Below are positions 1-6,224 of a stretch of DNA of 16,678 nt, one piece after another. Below the pieces are notes generated by a model, which was not told the origin of the DNA, ran no database searches, and was given only the letters and a program-made list of their open reading frames with translations. Each line of letters begins with the position of its first letter. Position 1 is the stretch's first letter. This DNA comes from Bog-473 sp036502025 (GTDB lineage Bacteria > Actinomycetota > Acidimicrobiia > Acidimicrobiales > RAAP-2), in NCBI GenBank assembly GCA_036502025.1, contig DASXZJ010000100.1, positions 1-16,678 of the forward strand, written 5' to 3'. The position numbers and the translations under genes were made by a program.

Positions 1-683
1 GGCGTGATCAGCGACCCCTGTTCGTAGGAGGCCTGGAAGCGCTCGTGCAGGGCGGCGCCGATCTCCTCGGGCGGCTGGCTCCGAATCCACTCCTGCATGG
101 CCGTGTCAACCGAGCCGGGCCGGTAGACGTTGACCGTCACCCCGCTCCCGGCCAGCTCGGTGGCCAGGTTGAGGGTGTGGGCCTCAAGGGCGGCCTTGGT
201 GGCGGCGTAGGCGCTCATCCCGACCATTGCCCCGGGGTGGGCGGCGATCCCGCTCGACACGTTCACGATCCGACCCCAGCCCCGCTCCAGCATCGAGGGC
301 AGGACCGCCTGGGTGAAGTGGAACGGGGCATCGACGTTGACGGCAAATGCCGACGCCCACTCGGTAGGAGACGCGGTGACGGTCGGCCCCACCGGCTGGA
401 CCACCGCCGCGTTGTTGACCAGGATGTCGACCGGCCCCAGCTCCTTTTGGGCTCGGGTTGCCGCCTCGGCCACGGCGGCGGAGTCGGCTACGTCGGCTTG
501 GAGCACGGCTGCGGCGCCGCCTTTGGCTCGCACTGCTTGGGCCGTCTCGTCGAGTTGGTCGAGCGCGCGGGCTAGCAGTGCCAGCTGGGCGCCCCCGGCC
601 GCCAGTTCGAGGGCGACGGCCCGGCCGATGCCCCGGCCGGCCCCGGTCACTAGGGCGACCCTTCCCTCGAACGGTGCGGTCAT
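1..683 (-). CDS. SDR-family NAD(P)-dependent oxidoreductase, 3' end outside the window
   Basis: Reading the minus strand from the ATG at 681-683 gives an open frame of 227 codons that runs off the window at position 1 without a stop. It is a classical short-chain dehydrogenase/reductase: the TGAGRGIG dinucleotide-binding glycine motif lies near residues 13-20, DV after the third strand near 64-65, the NNAA version of NNAG near 90-93, serines at 143-144 in the VNVSS segment, and the catalytic YAATK (Tyr159, Lys163). A full-length family member has about 250 residues, so only some 20-30 are missing. The ATG overlaps the stop of the upstream peroxiredoxin-like gene (ATGA, 680-683), which implies translational coupling and one transcript. 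The substrate cannot be read from the sequence. By inference from position it belongs to the stress-linked run. The family call is secure; the function is open. Confidence 0.93.
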   Translation of the reverse strand, partial: MTAPFEGRVALVTGAGRGIGRAVALELAAGGAQLALLARALDQLDETAQAVRAKGGAAAVLQADVADSAAVAEAATRAQKELGPVDILVNNAAVVQPVGPTVTASPTEWASAFAVNVDAPFHFTQAVLPSMLERGWGRIVNVSSGIAAHPGAMVGMSAYAATKAALEAHTLNLATELAGSGVTVNVYRPGSVDTAMQEWIRSQPPEEIGAALHERFQASYEQGSLIT

Positions 684-1342
684 CGGGCGGCGACGGCGTC
701 CAGTGCGGCCAGGATCTCGCCCGGCTCCGAGCGAGTGGTGTAGTCCGGGTGGACGTCGATCCAGCTGACCACGTGGTCGGCGTCGACGATGACCGTGGTC
801 GGCATCGGGAGCTCGGTGGTGCCATCGGCGTTGACTGCGGTGAGGTCCAGGCCCAGCTCCAGCTGGGCGGCACGGGCTTCTGGCGAAGGTGCGGTGAGGA
901 TGCCGATCGCCTCGGCCACCTGGTTGGCGGGGTCCGAGAGGACGGTGAAGGTCAGCTCGTTCTTCTCCTGGGTGCTGAGCGACCCGTCCGGCGCCTGCGG
1001 GCTGACGGCGACCAGGGCCACGCCGCGGCGGGTCAGGTCGGGGACCAGCTCGGCCTGGTAGGTGTTCAGGGCGATGTTGCAGTACGGGCACCACCCGCCC
1101 CGGTAGAAGACGAGGACGGCCACCTGGTCGCCCAACGTCTCGTACAGGGTGGTTGCCGCACCGCGGGGGTCGATCAGGGCGGCGTCGGGCAACTTGGCAC
1201 CCACCTCGATCACCCCGTCGGGCACCCCTTTCTCGGCCAGCTCGGCCTGCTCCCGGGTGAATGCGCCCATGACCTCGTTGGGGGGCTGGGCAGCCATGGT
1301 CTCGACGAGTTGGCTCACCTGCCGGGCGATCGTGGTGGTCAT
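680..1342 (-). CDS. peroxiredoxin-like (AhpC/TSA, thioredoxin-fold) protein
   Basis: The 220-residue product has a thioredoxin-like fold of the AhpC/TSA type. The key motif is FYRGGWCPYCN near residues 79-89, with Cys85 and Cys88 forming a CxxC pair. Upstream is the segment VGAKLPDAALID typical of peroxiredoxins, and downstream are the strand VALVAVSPQ and the cis-proline-like segment LPMPTTVIVD. The family is expected to reduce peroxides or act as a thiol-disulfide reductase in the cytoplasm; no signal peptide is visible. The ATG at 1340-1342 is preceded by GAGGAG (1351-1356) with 8 bases between, a good ribosome site. Its stop overlaps the start of the downstream SDR by four bases. It lies 93 bases after the anti-sigma gene on the same strand, so it may share that operon or have its own promoter in the gap. 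Confidence 0.93.
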   Translation of the reverse strand: MTTTIARQVSQLVETMAAQPPNEVMGAFTREQAELAEKGVPDGVIEVGAKLPDAALIDPRGAATTLYETLGDQVAVLVFYRGGWCPYCNIALNTYQAELVPDLTRRGVALVAVSPQAPDGSLSTQEKNELTFTVLSDPANQVAEAIGILTAPSPEARAAQLELGLDLTAVNADGTTELPMPTTVIVDADHVVSWIDVHPDYTTRSEPGEILAALDAVAAR

Positions 1343-1350
1343 GGGTCGTG

Positions 1351-1356
1351 CTCCTC
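1351..1356 (-). promoter_or_regulatory. ribosome binding site of the peroxiredoxin-like gene
   Basis: GAGGAG on the minus strand, 8 bases upstream of the ATG at 1342. It is one of the few clear Shine-Dalgarno sites in the window and supports this start codon. Confidence 0.7.
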
Positions 1357-1435
1357 GGCGTCTCGGGATCAGGCGGACCTGACGGGACCGCTACTGAGTG
1401 GGTGTCACCGGCAGGCCCGGTCTTACCTCCTGGTT

Positions 1436-1675
1436 CTAGGTTTCTCGTCGGACCGAGCCGGCTGCACCGGCAATCGCCGCCAGCAATCCCTCGAAGTCCT
1501 GCACGCACGGATTGCAGCTCGACAGGTGGGCGGCCACCTCGGGGAACCGTTCTGCGGCGTCGCCGTGGGCCAGCTCACGTTCCACGTAGTGGTCCAGCTG
1601 CTCGAACGTCTCGGCGCAGCCGGCGTCGGCCGGGTCGGTCTTCAAGAACCGCTCTAGTGATCCCCAGCTGCTCAT
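1436..1675 (-). CDS. small zinc-binding anti-sigma factor (ZAS/RsrA-like)
   Basis: A 79-residue protein with the zinc-binding anti-sigma signature HxxxCxxC: His50, Cys54 and Cys57 in the segment AAHLSSCNPCVQDFEG. An upstream cysteine (Cys20, in the segment GCAETFEQLDHYVERE) sits where RsrA of Streptomyces has its zinc/redox cysteine. In RsrA-type proteins zinc-bound thiols hold the sigma factor inactive, and disulfide formation releases it. That this one senses redox is an inference from the cysteine layout. It has no membrane segment, so it is a soluble regulator. The ATG overlaps the sigma-factor stop by four bases (ATGA, 1672-1675), the usual arrangement for a cognate sigma/anti-sigma pair. 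It is shorter than RsrA (about 105 residues) but keeps the whole core. Confidence 0.86.
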   Translation of the reverse strand: MSSWGSLERFLKTDPADAGCAETFEQLDHYVERELAHGDAAERFPEVAAHLSSCNPCVQDFEGLLAAIAGAAGSVRRET

Positions 1676-2409
1676 GTCGCCCTCGAAGCGTCGTCGTCCA
1701 GATACCCGTTAGTGACCAACGAGGCCCGCAACTTACGTCGGGCATCGAACAGGGCCTTGTAGATGGCGTTGCGGTTGGAGCCCAGCTCGATCACCAGCGC
1801 GTCCAACGGGGTGCCGTTGAGCACGATGGCGACGAAAATCCGGCGTTGGTGAGCGGTGAGGTCGTCGTCGACGGCCCGGTGCAGCGCGGCGACCACGTCG
1901 CGCCATTCGGCGACCCGGGCCGGATCGAGCCCGAACCGGTCGGGCAGCCGGTCCCAGTCCTCGGCGTCCATGGGCGCGGTCGGTTTCTGCCAGAAGTGAC
2001 GGCCGATCTTGGCCGACACCTCGAAGATGGCGAACTTGCAGGCCCAGGTGGTGAACCGGCTCTCGCCGCGGAACTGGCCGACCTTGGCCACCACCCCGAC
2101 CACCGCGTCGGCGGCGGCCTGGTGGGCCAGGTCGTCGAGCTCGGGACCGGCGATGGCCAACTGGCCGCGGCGTCGGCGGACCTCGCCCCGAGCCACCTGC
2201 AGCAGTAGCTCGTGGAGTCGGATCACCGTCTCGTCGTGGCCCGGACCGCTGCCGCCCAAGCCCTGCACCCACGCGGCAGACTCGGGGTCGAGCGCCGGGT
2301 GTCCAGCGGGACACCCGGGGGCTGTTGGGTCGGCGGACGCCACGCAGGGCGATCCTAAGTCGAGGACCTGGCGATATCCGTCGTCAGCGTCGGAGCTGGT
2401 GCCAGCCAT
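1672..2409 (-). CDS. ECF-like sigma-70 family RNA polymerase sigma factor
   Basis: The 245-residue product carries both DNA-binding regions of a group-4 sigma factor. Region 2 spans about residues 60-140, with the 2.3/2.4 segment GQFRGESRFTTWACKFAIF. Region 4 spans about 183-235 and contains a helix-turn-helix (LDALVIELGSNRNAIYKAL) followed by a basic ARRKLR helix. The first 55 residues are low in structure and precede the usual ECF core, which normally totals about 170-200 residues, so a later start is possible (for example the GTG at 2266-2268), although no good ribosome site marks one. With the ATG at 2407-2409 the gene overlaps the end of the upstream DinB-fold gene by 26 bases. The zinc anti-sigma gene follows directly with a four-base overlap. 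Targets probably include this cluster itself, but I could not identify its promoter motif. Confidence 0.92.
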   Translation of the reverse strand: MAGTSSDADDGYRQVLDLGSPCVASADPTAPGCPAGHPALDPESAAWVQGLGGSGPGHDETVIRLHELLLQVARGEVRRRRGQLAIAGPELDDLAHQAAADAVVGVVAKVGQFRGESRFTTWACKFAIFEVSAKIGRHFWQKPTAPMDAEDWDRLPDRFGLDPARVAEWRDVVAALHRAVDDDLTAHQRRIFVAIVLNGTPLDALVIELGSNRNAIYKALFDARRKLRASLVTNGYLDDDASRAT

Positions 2410-3121
2410 CGGGCACCAGAGGGGTACCGGACACCTCGATCGTCTCCAGCGGTCCTCGGTTCGTCAACCAGAGCAAGAGGTCGGATCGGGTACCCCGGAC
2501 CGTGGTATCGGCCTCGGGATAGTCGGGGAGGACCGAGCCTTGGGTGTCGAGGTCGATCCACCACTCCGCCGGCCCATCGCTGCCGTGGAGATGGAGGGTC
2601 CCGCCCAACCCCTCGACGCCCTCTCGGGCCAGGAGGCCGGGGAGGAACTCAACGACGAACTCCTCGATCCCGGCGGCGGCCACCTCCCCGTCGAGGGGAC
2701 CGGGTCCCGCGCCATCCTCAGCCACGGCGTGCTGGGCATCCCAGCGATGGATCGCCACCTCGACCGCCAGACGTCGGCACCACCAGGCCACCCGTCGGTT
2801 ACCGGTAGCAGAGAACGTCCAGACGGGAGCGTCCGCCTGGGCGGCTGCCAGGGCAGCGAGGGTCCGGTCCAGGACCCCGACGTACCAGGCTGCGAGGTCG
2901 GCGGGATCGTCTGGTGCCGCGGCGAGGGTGCGCCGGCTGACACGCTCACCCGAGGTAACGACGGCCGCCATCCACATGAAGATGCCGCCGGTGTGGCGAA
3001 CCAGGCCGGCGGCATCCCATTCGGGACAGTGCGGAACGGGTCGTCCCCAATCGGTTTCAGCAGCAACGAGGAGGGCGCGGGCGTCAGCCTCGGCCGCAAA
3101 CAGCAGTGCAGGACGTTCCAC
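2384..3121 (-). CDS. maleylpyruvate isomerase-family, mycothiol-dependent-type enzyme (DinB fold)
   Basis: The 245-residue protein matches the two-part layout of the actinobacterial TIGR03083/MDMPI family: an N-terminal four-helix DinB-like domain (about 1-135) and a C-terminal SCP2-like domain (about 140-245). The putative metal triad of mycothiol-dependent maleylpyruvate isomerase is present as His43 (GLVRHTGG), Glu121 and His125 (AVEVAIHRWDAQ). Related proteins conjugate or isomerise substrates with mycothiol, but most members have no proven substrate, so only the class is claimed. The start is a GTG at 3119-3121; the frame is open further upstream but has no other ATG, GTG or TTG before a stop. 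It is the first gene of the minus-strand run that continues into the sigma factor, and it lies divergent from the HxlR regulator. Its place beside an RsrA-like anti-sigma gene suggests a thiol-stress role (inference). Confidence 0.88.
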   Translation of the reverse strand: MERPALLFAAEADARALLVAAETDWGRPVPHCPEWDAAGLVRHTGGIFMWMAAVVTSGERVSRRTLAAAPDDPADLAAWYVGVLDRTLAALAAAQADAPVWTFSATGNRRVAWWCRRLAVEVAIHRWDAQHAVAEDGAGPGPLDGEVAAAGIEEFVVEFLPGLLAREGVEGLGGTLHLHGSDGPAEWWIDLDTQGSVLPDYPEADTTVRGTRSDLLLWLTNRGPLETIEVSGTPLVPDGWHQLRR

Positions 3122-3276
3122 CGGGCGAGTCTGGCACCGCAGCGAAAGGACGGCACCGGCTGGATGCCGTCGGGTTCGAGGCGCTCAATTGGCGTGCCTG
3201 CGGCGAAAGCGGCGCACTAAAGCTCAGCTCACTGCTTCTGGATAGGACTTACCAACTCAAGTGGTAAAATTTGCCG
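3122..3276. promoter_or_regulatory. divergent intergenic region between the DinB-fold gene and the HxlR regulator
   Basis: 155 bases with starts facing away on both sides, so both promoters must lie here. On the plus strand TAAAAT (3265-3270) is a plausible -10 box placed 6 bases ahead of the GTG at 3277. I see no convincing -10/-35 pair for the minus-strand gene. Confidence 0.5.
3247..3267. promoter_or_regulatory. candidate HxlR operator at the regulator's own promoter
   Basis: Two overlapping inverted repeats: TTACCA (3249-3254) with TGGTAA (3262-3267) around a 7-base spacer, and ACTT (3247-3250) with AAGT (3259-3262). They touch the putative -10 box TAAAAT at 3265-3270, so a bound dimer would block transcription of the regulator. 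Autoregulation is common in the HxlR family; binding here is inferred. Confidence 0.5.
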
Positions 3277-3762
3277 GTGGCCAAGGTTCTCGATCCCTAT
3301 TGTTCCATCGCCCGCAGCCTCGGGGTCCTCGGTGAGCGCTGGACGTTTCTGGTCCTCCGGGAGGCGTTCTGGGGGGTGACTCGCTTCGCCCAGTTCCGAG
3401 AGCAGCTCGGTATCGCCCCCGACGTGCTCACCGACCGGCTGGCCACCCTGGTCGAGTTCGGGGTGCTCGCCCGCCGGCCTTACCAGGAGCCGGGTACCCG
3501 GGTCCGGGAAGAGTACCTCCTGACTCCGGCGGGTCGAGAGCTCCAGGTGGTGCTCGGCGCGCTACAGCAGTGGGGCGACGAGCACCTTCCCCGGGTTGAC
3601 GGACCGAGCGTCGTCCGCCGTCACCGCCACACTGGCCGGCCCCTGCGCGTCGGATACGTCGACGAGGACGGGCGGGCGGTAGACCCCGCTGACGTGACCA
3701 TGGTCCCGACCAAGAGCTACCCGGGCTCGCCCCCCAGTTGGTCTTGGGAGGTCTCGACATGA
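3277..3762 (+). CDS. HxlR-family winged helix-turn-helix transcriptional regulator
   Basis: About 161 residues from the GTG at 3277. The HxlR core is plain: a conserved cysteine near the N-terminus (DPYCSIARSLGVLGERWTFL), the recognition region (FAQFREQLGIAPDVLTDRLA) and the wing ending in EEYLLTPAGREL. Such dimeric regulators often sense electrophiles or quinones and act as repressors or activators. The C-terminal third (about residues 110-161) goes beyond the minimal 100-120-residue HxlR domain and has no motif I recognise. A TTG at 3271 would add two residues. I prefer the GTG because a -10 like box (TAAAAT, 3265-3270) ends 6 bases before it, which suggests a leaderless message, and no ribosome site is present. 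An SDR gene follows on the same strand after an 84-base gap that holds a second candidate operator and a separate promoter. Confidence 0.92.
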   Translation: MAKVLDPYCSIARSLGVLGERWTFLVLREAFWGVTRFAQFREQLGIAPDVLTDRLATLVEFGVLARRPYQEPGTRVREEYLLTPAGRELQVVLGALQQWGDEHLPRVDGPSVVRRHRHTGRPLRVGYVDEDGRAVDPADVTMVPTKSYPGSPPSWSWEVST

Positions 3763-3777
3763 GCGCCAGAACCCTCC

Positions 3778-3798
3778 TGACTTGTGTTTCAAGAGTCA
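3778..3798. promoter_or_regulatory. candidate second HxlR operator over the SDR promoter
   Basis: Inverted repeat CTTG (3781-3784), tgttt, CAAG (3790-3793), flanked by TGA (3778-3780) and TCA (3796-3798). Like the site at 3247-3262 it has the ACTT...AAG form with a spacer of 7-8 bases. It covers the putative -35 box TTGTGT (3782-3787). Confidence 0.45.
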
Positions 3799-3810
3799 GC
3801 CCTCTAGATT
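3782..3810 (+). promoter_or_regulatory. putative sigma-70 type promoter of the SDR/chimera unit
   Basis: TTGTGT (3782-3787), a 17-base spacer, then TAGATT (3805-3810). Transcription would start near 3817 and leave a short leader with a GGAAGGA ribosome site (3829-3835) before the ATG at 3847. A small inverted repeat GGTTG/CAACC (3811-3823) lies just after the -10 box. Confidence 0.45.
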
Positions 3811-3846
3811 GGTTGAGCCAACCCAGATGGAAGGACACGATTCGAC

Positions 3847-4548
3847 ATGGAAATCCAAGGTGCAACGGCGCTGGTCTCGGGTGCGAATCGGGGCCTCGGC
3901 CGCCACATCGCCGAGCAGCTGCGAAACCGGGGTGCGACCGTCTACGCCGGGGCGCGCAACCCAACAACAGCGGTCGACCTGGACGGGGTCACGTCCATCC
4001 AGCTGGACATCGCTGACCCCGCCTCGGTCGAAGCAGCAGCCGCTACGGCGAAGGGCGTGTCGATCCTGGTCAACAACGCCGGGATCGGGACCGCCGCCGC
4101 CCTGTTGAATGGCGATATCGACGACATCCGCCGTGAGTTCGACACGAACTTCTTCGGCACCCTCGCCGTCACGCGAGCCTTCGCCCCCCGGCTCGGCGAG
4201 CACCGGGAAAGTTACATCCTCAACGTGCTCTCCGTGCTGTCGTGGCTCAACCTGCCCTGGCTGGGTGGCTACAGCGCCTCCAAGTCGGCGGAGTGGGCGC
4301 TGACCAACGGCATCCGGCAGGAGCTGGCCGCTCAGGGCACCCGGGTCGGCGGTCTCCACGTCGGGTTCATGGACACCGACCTCACCGCCGGGATCGACCA
4401 GCCGAAGTTGGACCCGGCCGACATCGCTCGCATCGCCGTCGACGGCATCGCCGCCGGCTCGGTCGAGATCCTGGCCGACGAGCTGAGCAGCACCGTCCGC
4501 GCCGGGCTGGCGGGCGGAGTGGCGGCGCTCTACCCGGACTTCGCCTGA
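3847..4548 (+). CDS. SDR-family oxidoreductase
   Basis: A 233-residue classical short-chain dehydrogenase. The cofactor loop is SGANRGLG (residues 11-18), the adenine-side acidic segment is LDIAD near 53-57, NNAG is at 76-79, and the catalytic set is Ser129, Tyr142 and Lys146 (YSASK), with the normal 13-residue Ser-Tyr spacing. An arginine near position 37 after the second strand hints at NADP preference (inference). The ATG at 3847 has GGAAGGA 11 bases upstream. The next frame begins 14 bases after the stop, so the two are probably cotranscribed. The upstream HxlR gene and the operator-like repeat over the promoter suggest control by that regulator. The natural substrate is unknown; SDRs next to HxlR regulators often handle reactive carbonyls or quinones. 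Confidence 0.93.
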   Translation: MEIQGATALVSGANRGLGRHIAEQLRNRGATVYAGARNPTTAVDLDGVTSIQLDIADPASVEAAAATAKGVSILVNNAGIGTAAALLNGDIDDIRREFDTNFFGTLAVTRAFAPRLGEHRESYILNVLSVLSWLNLPWLGGYSASKSAEWALTNGIRQELAAQGTRVGGLHVGFMDTDLTAGIDQPKLDPADIARIAVDGIAAGSVEILADELSSTVRAGLAGGVAALYPDFA

Positions 4549-4562
4549 AGCGTCACCGCCAG

Positions 4563-5768
4563 ATGACGTGGATTGCAGATTCATCCCAAGGGCGCCGTGA
4601 GCAACTCGGCACCTTCCTGCTCGGCGCCGGTGGTATCGGCGGGATCGCGGGTGCCACCGGTCCGGGACTGGGCCTCTCGGACACTGAAGGCCTCGCGCTC
4701 CTCGACCGCGCCGTCGACGAGGGGATCAAGGTCGTCGACACCGCCGACATGTACACGGGCGGGAACAGCGAGCGCGTCGTCGGCGCCTGGAACCGGGCGC
4801 ACCCCGATGCCGGGGTCTTCATCCAGACCAAGACGGGCATCACCCCCGACGGCCCGGACCTCTCACCCGATCGCGTGGCACGGCAGCTCGAGCACAGCAT
4901 CGCCGTGCTCGGCCGGGTGGATCTCTACGTCGCCCACCAGGTCGACCCGGACACCCTATGGTCGGCCTCCCTGCCCGTGTTCAGCGGTGCCGTGGAGAAC
5001 GGCACGATCCGTGCCTACGGCCTGTCCAACGTCGACGCGCAAACGCTCACCGCCGCCCTCGAGACCGCTGACCGGCTCGGGCTCGTGCGCCCGGAGCTGG
5101 TGCAGAACCAGCATTCGCTGATCGCTCGGGGGGACGACAAGGACATGGTCCCCCTCGTCCATTCCGAGGGGCTCGTATACACGCCCTTCTCGCCTCCGGC
5201 CAATGGTCTCCTGGCCGGCCGCTATAGCAAGGGAGAGCGACCCGTAACCGGCAGCCGGGCCAGCATCGCCTCCGGGTCGGCGATGGCCGTCGAGATCCTG
5301 GAACGCGACCTCGGCGTCCCGGTCCGCAACCTGGAGCAGAGCGACATCGCCTATGACGTCCACATCCGCCGGGTCTTCTTGCGGGCCCGGCTGGCGGACC
5401 GGGACGACCGGGACCACATGATCACGGTGGCCCGCCGGCTGCACCCGGCCCGACCCGGAGCGCTGGACCTCCCCACCTGGCTCATCGGCCGAGGGTGGTG
5501 CCATCCCGGCGTCCCGGACTGCGCCTCATGCCCGCTGACCAAAGTCTGCCCCAAAGAGATCGAGCGAGCCGCCCATGTGCATATGAATGAAGGGAGGATG
5601 CTGACGCCGATGCCGCGCTCGACTGCGGTTGTTCCCTCTAGATCTGTGCCGAGCGCTGAAGGTAGGTCCGTAGCCGCGTCTGCTCGCCATCCTCGAGCGC
5701 TCCGAGCAAGGAGAACAACCCGGAAAAGGCCGCCTCTCCGATCTCCACCCTCAATTCGTCCTCGATAG
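4563..5768 (+). CDS. chimeric frame: truncated aldo/keto reductase joined to an endonuclease III-type C-terminus
   Basis: The 401-residue frame has three unlike parts. Residues 1 to about 237 are an aldo/keto reductase with its catalytic tetrad (Asp59, Tyr64, Lys90, His125) and the GLLAGRYSKGERP segment. Normal family length is about 310-340, so the last third of the barrel is missing. Residues about 239-340 read as the C-terminal part of an HhH-GPD DNA glycosylase: AMAVEILERD, the YDVHIRRV segment with the probable catalytic Asp265, and a perfect C-x6-C-x2-C-x5-C iron-sulfur loop (Cys313, 320, 323, 329). The helix-hairpin-helix with the expected lysine is absent. The last 55-60 residues are arginine-rich and run antisense through the end of the marR gene for 131 bases, so they look unselected. 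Neither enzyme seems complete. It follows the SDR by 14 bases. It may be a gene-fusion remnant, a deletion scar or an assembly joint. Confidence 0.7.
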   Translation: MTWIADSSQGRREQLGTFLLGAGGIGGIAGATGPGLGLSDTEGLALLDRAVDEGIKVVDTADMYTGGNSERVVGAWNRAHPDAGVFIQTKTGITPDGPDLSPDRVARQLEHSIAVLGRVDLYVAHQVDPDTLWSASLPVFSGAVENGTIRAYGLSNVDAQTLTAALETADRLGLVRPELVQNQHSLIARGDDKDMVPLVHSEGLVYTPFSPPANGLLAGRYSKGERPVTGSRASIASGSAMAVEILERDLGVPVRNLEQSDIAYDVHIRRVFLRARLADRDDRDHMITVARRLHPARPGALDLPTWLIGRGWCHPGVPDCASCPLTKVCPKEIERAAHVHMNEGRMLTPMPRSTAVVPSRSVPSAEGRSVAASARHPRALRARRTTRKRPPLRSPPSIRPR

Positions 5769-6159
5769 CCCGAGCGGCCGTTTGCTGCGCCTTCAAGTAA
5801 TCGGACCCGCGGGGGGTAACGGCGACTGACTTCTCCCTCTTGCTGGTGGGTGAATCGGCGACCGAAACGTAGCCACGATCACGTAGGTGCCCGACTACCT
5901 TGCTGGCTCCCTGGCGGGTGATCCTGAGTTCGCGTCCTATGGCCGAGATCGTTGATCCGGCCTGCCCCGAGCACAGCCGGAGCACCCGCCCGTCTGGAAA
6001 TCTTCGCTCCCCGAATCCCGCATCGGCCATGGCGGCATCGAGCCGAACCTGATACCCGACCCAGGCCCGTCGGAGGGCTGGTCCGAGGCCGACTGACGAT
6101 GGTCGGGTCGAGCCGGCGCCTCCGGCGACGGCATCCGAAGGAGACACGTCCGAATCCAT
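5638..6159 (-). CDS. MarR-family transcriptional regulator
   Basis: A 173-residue protein with the MarR winged helix. The segment AGSTISAIGRELRITRQGASKV (near 67-88) is the helix-turn-helix, followed by HLRDRGYV and a wing with the SPTSKREKSVAVTPRG pattern typical of the family. Helices before and after would form the dimer interface. Residues 1-25 are a flexible, Ser/Gly/Pro-rich tail. The ATG at 6157-6159 has no ribosome site, but TAACAT (minus strand, 6167-6172) lies 7 bases upstream, which suggests a leaderless message. The gene is divergent from the RCC1-repeat gene with only 65 bases between the starts, so regulation of that unit and of itself is the natural inference. Its 3' end is overlapped antisense by the tail of the chimeric frame. 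Confidence 0.92.
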   Translation of the reverse strand: MDSDVSPSDAVAGGAGSTRPSSVGLGPALRRAWVGYQVRLDAAMADAGFGERRFPDGRVLRLCSGQAGSTISAIGRELRITRQGASKVVGHLRDRGYVSVADSPTSKREKSVAVTPRGSDYLKAQQTAARAIEDELRVEIGEAAFSGLFSLLGALEDGEQTRLRTYLQRSAQI

Positions 6160-6166
6160 ACAAGAG

Positions 6167-6172
6167 ATGTTA
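6167..6172 (-). promoter_or_regulatory. putative -10 box of the marR-type gene
   Basis: TAACAT on the minus strand, 7 bases ahead of the ATG at 6159, so the transcript would start at or next to the start codon. No good -35 box is visible. Confidence 0.35.
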
Positions 6173-6189
6173 GCGAATTGTAAACTGGG

Positions 6190-6218
6190 TTGACAGTCCG
6201 TGGCTGGCGCTTGATACT
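6190..6218 (+). promoter_or_regulatory. promoter of the RCC1/ABC unit, probably leaderless
   Basis: A perfect TTGACA -35 box (6190-6195), a 17-base spacer and GATACT (6213-6218) as the -10 box. The expected start point is at the A of the ATG at 6225. A short inverted repeat ACTG/CAGT (6184-6187 and 6194-6197) overlaps the -35 box and could be part of a MarR operator. Confidence 0.62.
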
Positions 6219-6224
6219 TCGAAC

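Noticed and set aside
184..873. Minus-strand frame of 229 codons
   Set aside because: It crosses the real SDR/peroxiredoxin-like junction in another frame and is Arg/Ser/Pro-rich; the SDR frame from 683 has all family motifs.
458..1657. Long plus-strand frame of 399 codons
   Set aside because: It lies antisense to the SDR, peroxiredoxin-like and anti-sigma genes, whose families are recognisable; this frame has no domain and is Gly/Arg/Val-rich, as expected for a G/C-rich shadow.
2009..3220. Long plus-strand frame of 403 codons
   Set aside because: Antisense to the sigma factor and the DinB-fold enzyme; no recognisable family and an odd composition.
4242..4562. Upstream extension of the aldo/keto reductase frame into the SDR gene
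   Set aside because: The peptide is Arg/Gly/His-rich and overlaps a well-supported SDR in another frame; the reductase homology begins just after the ATG at 4563.
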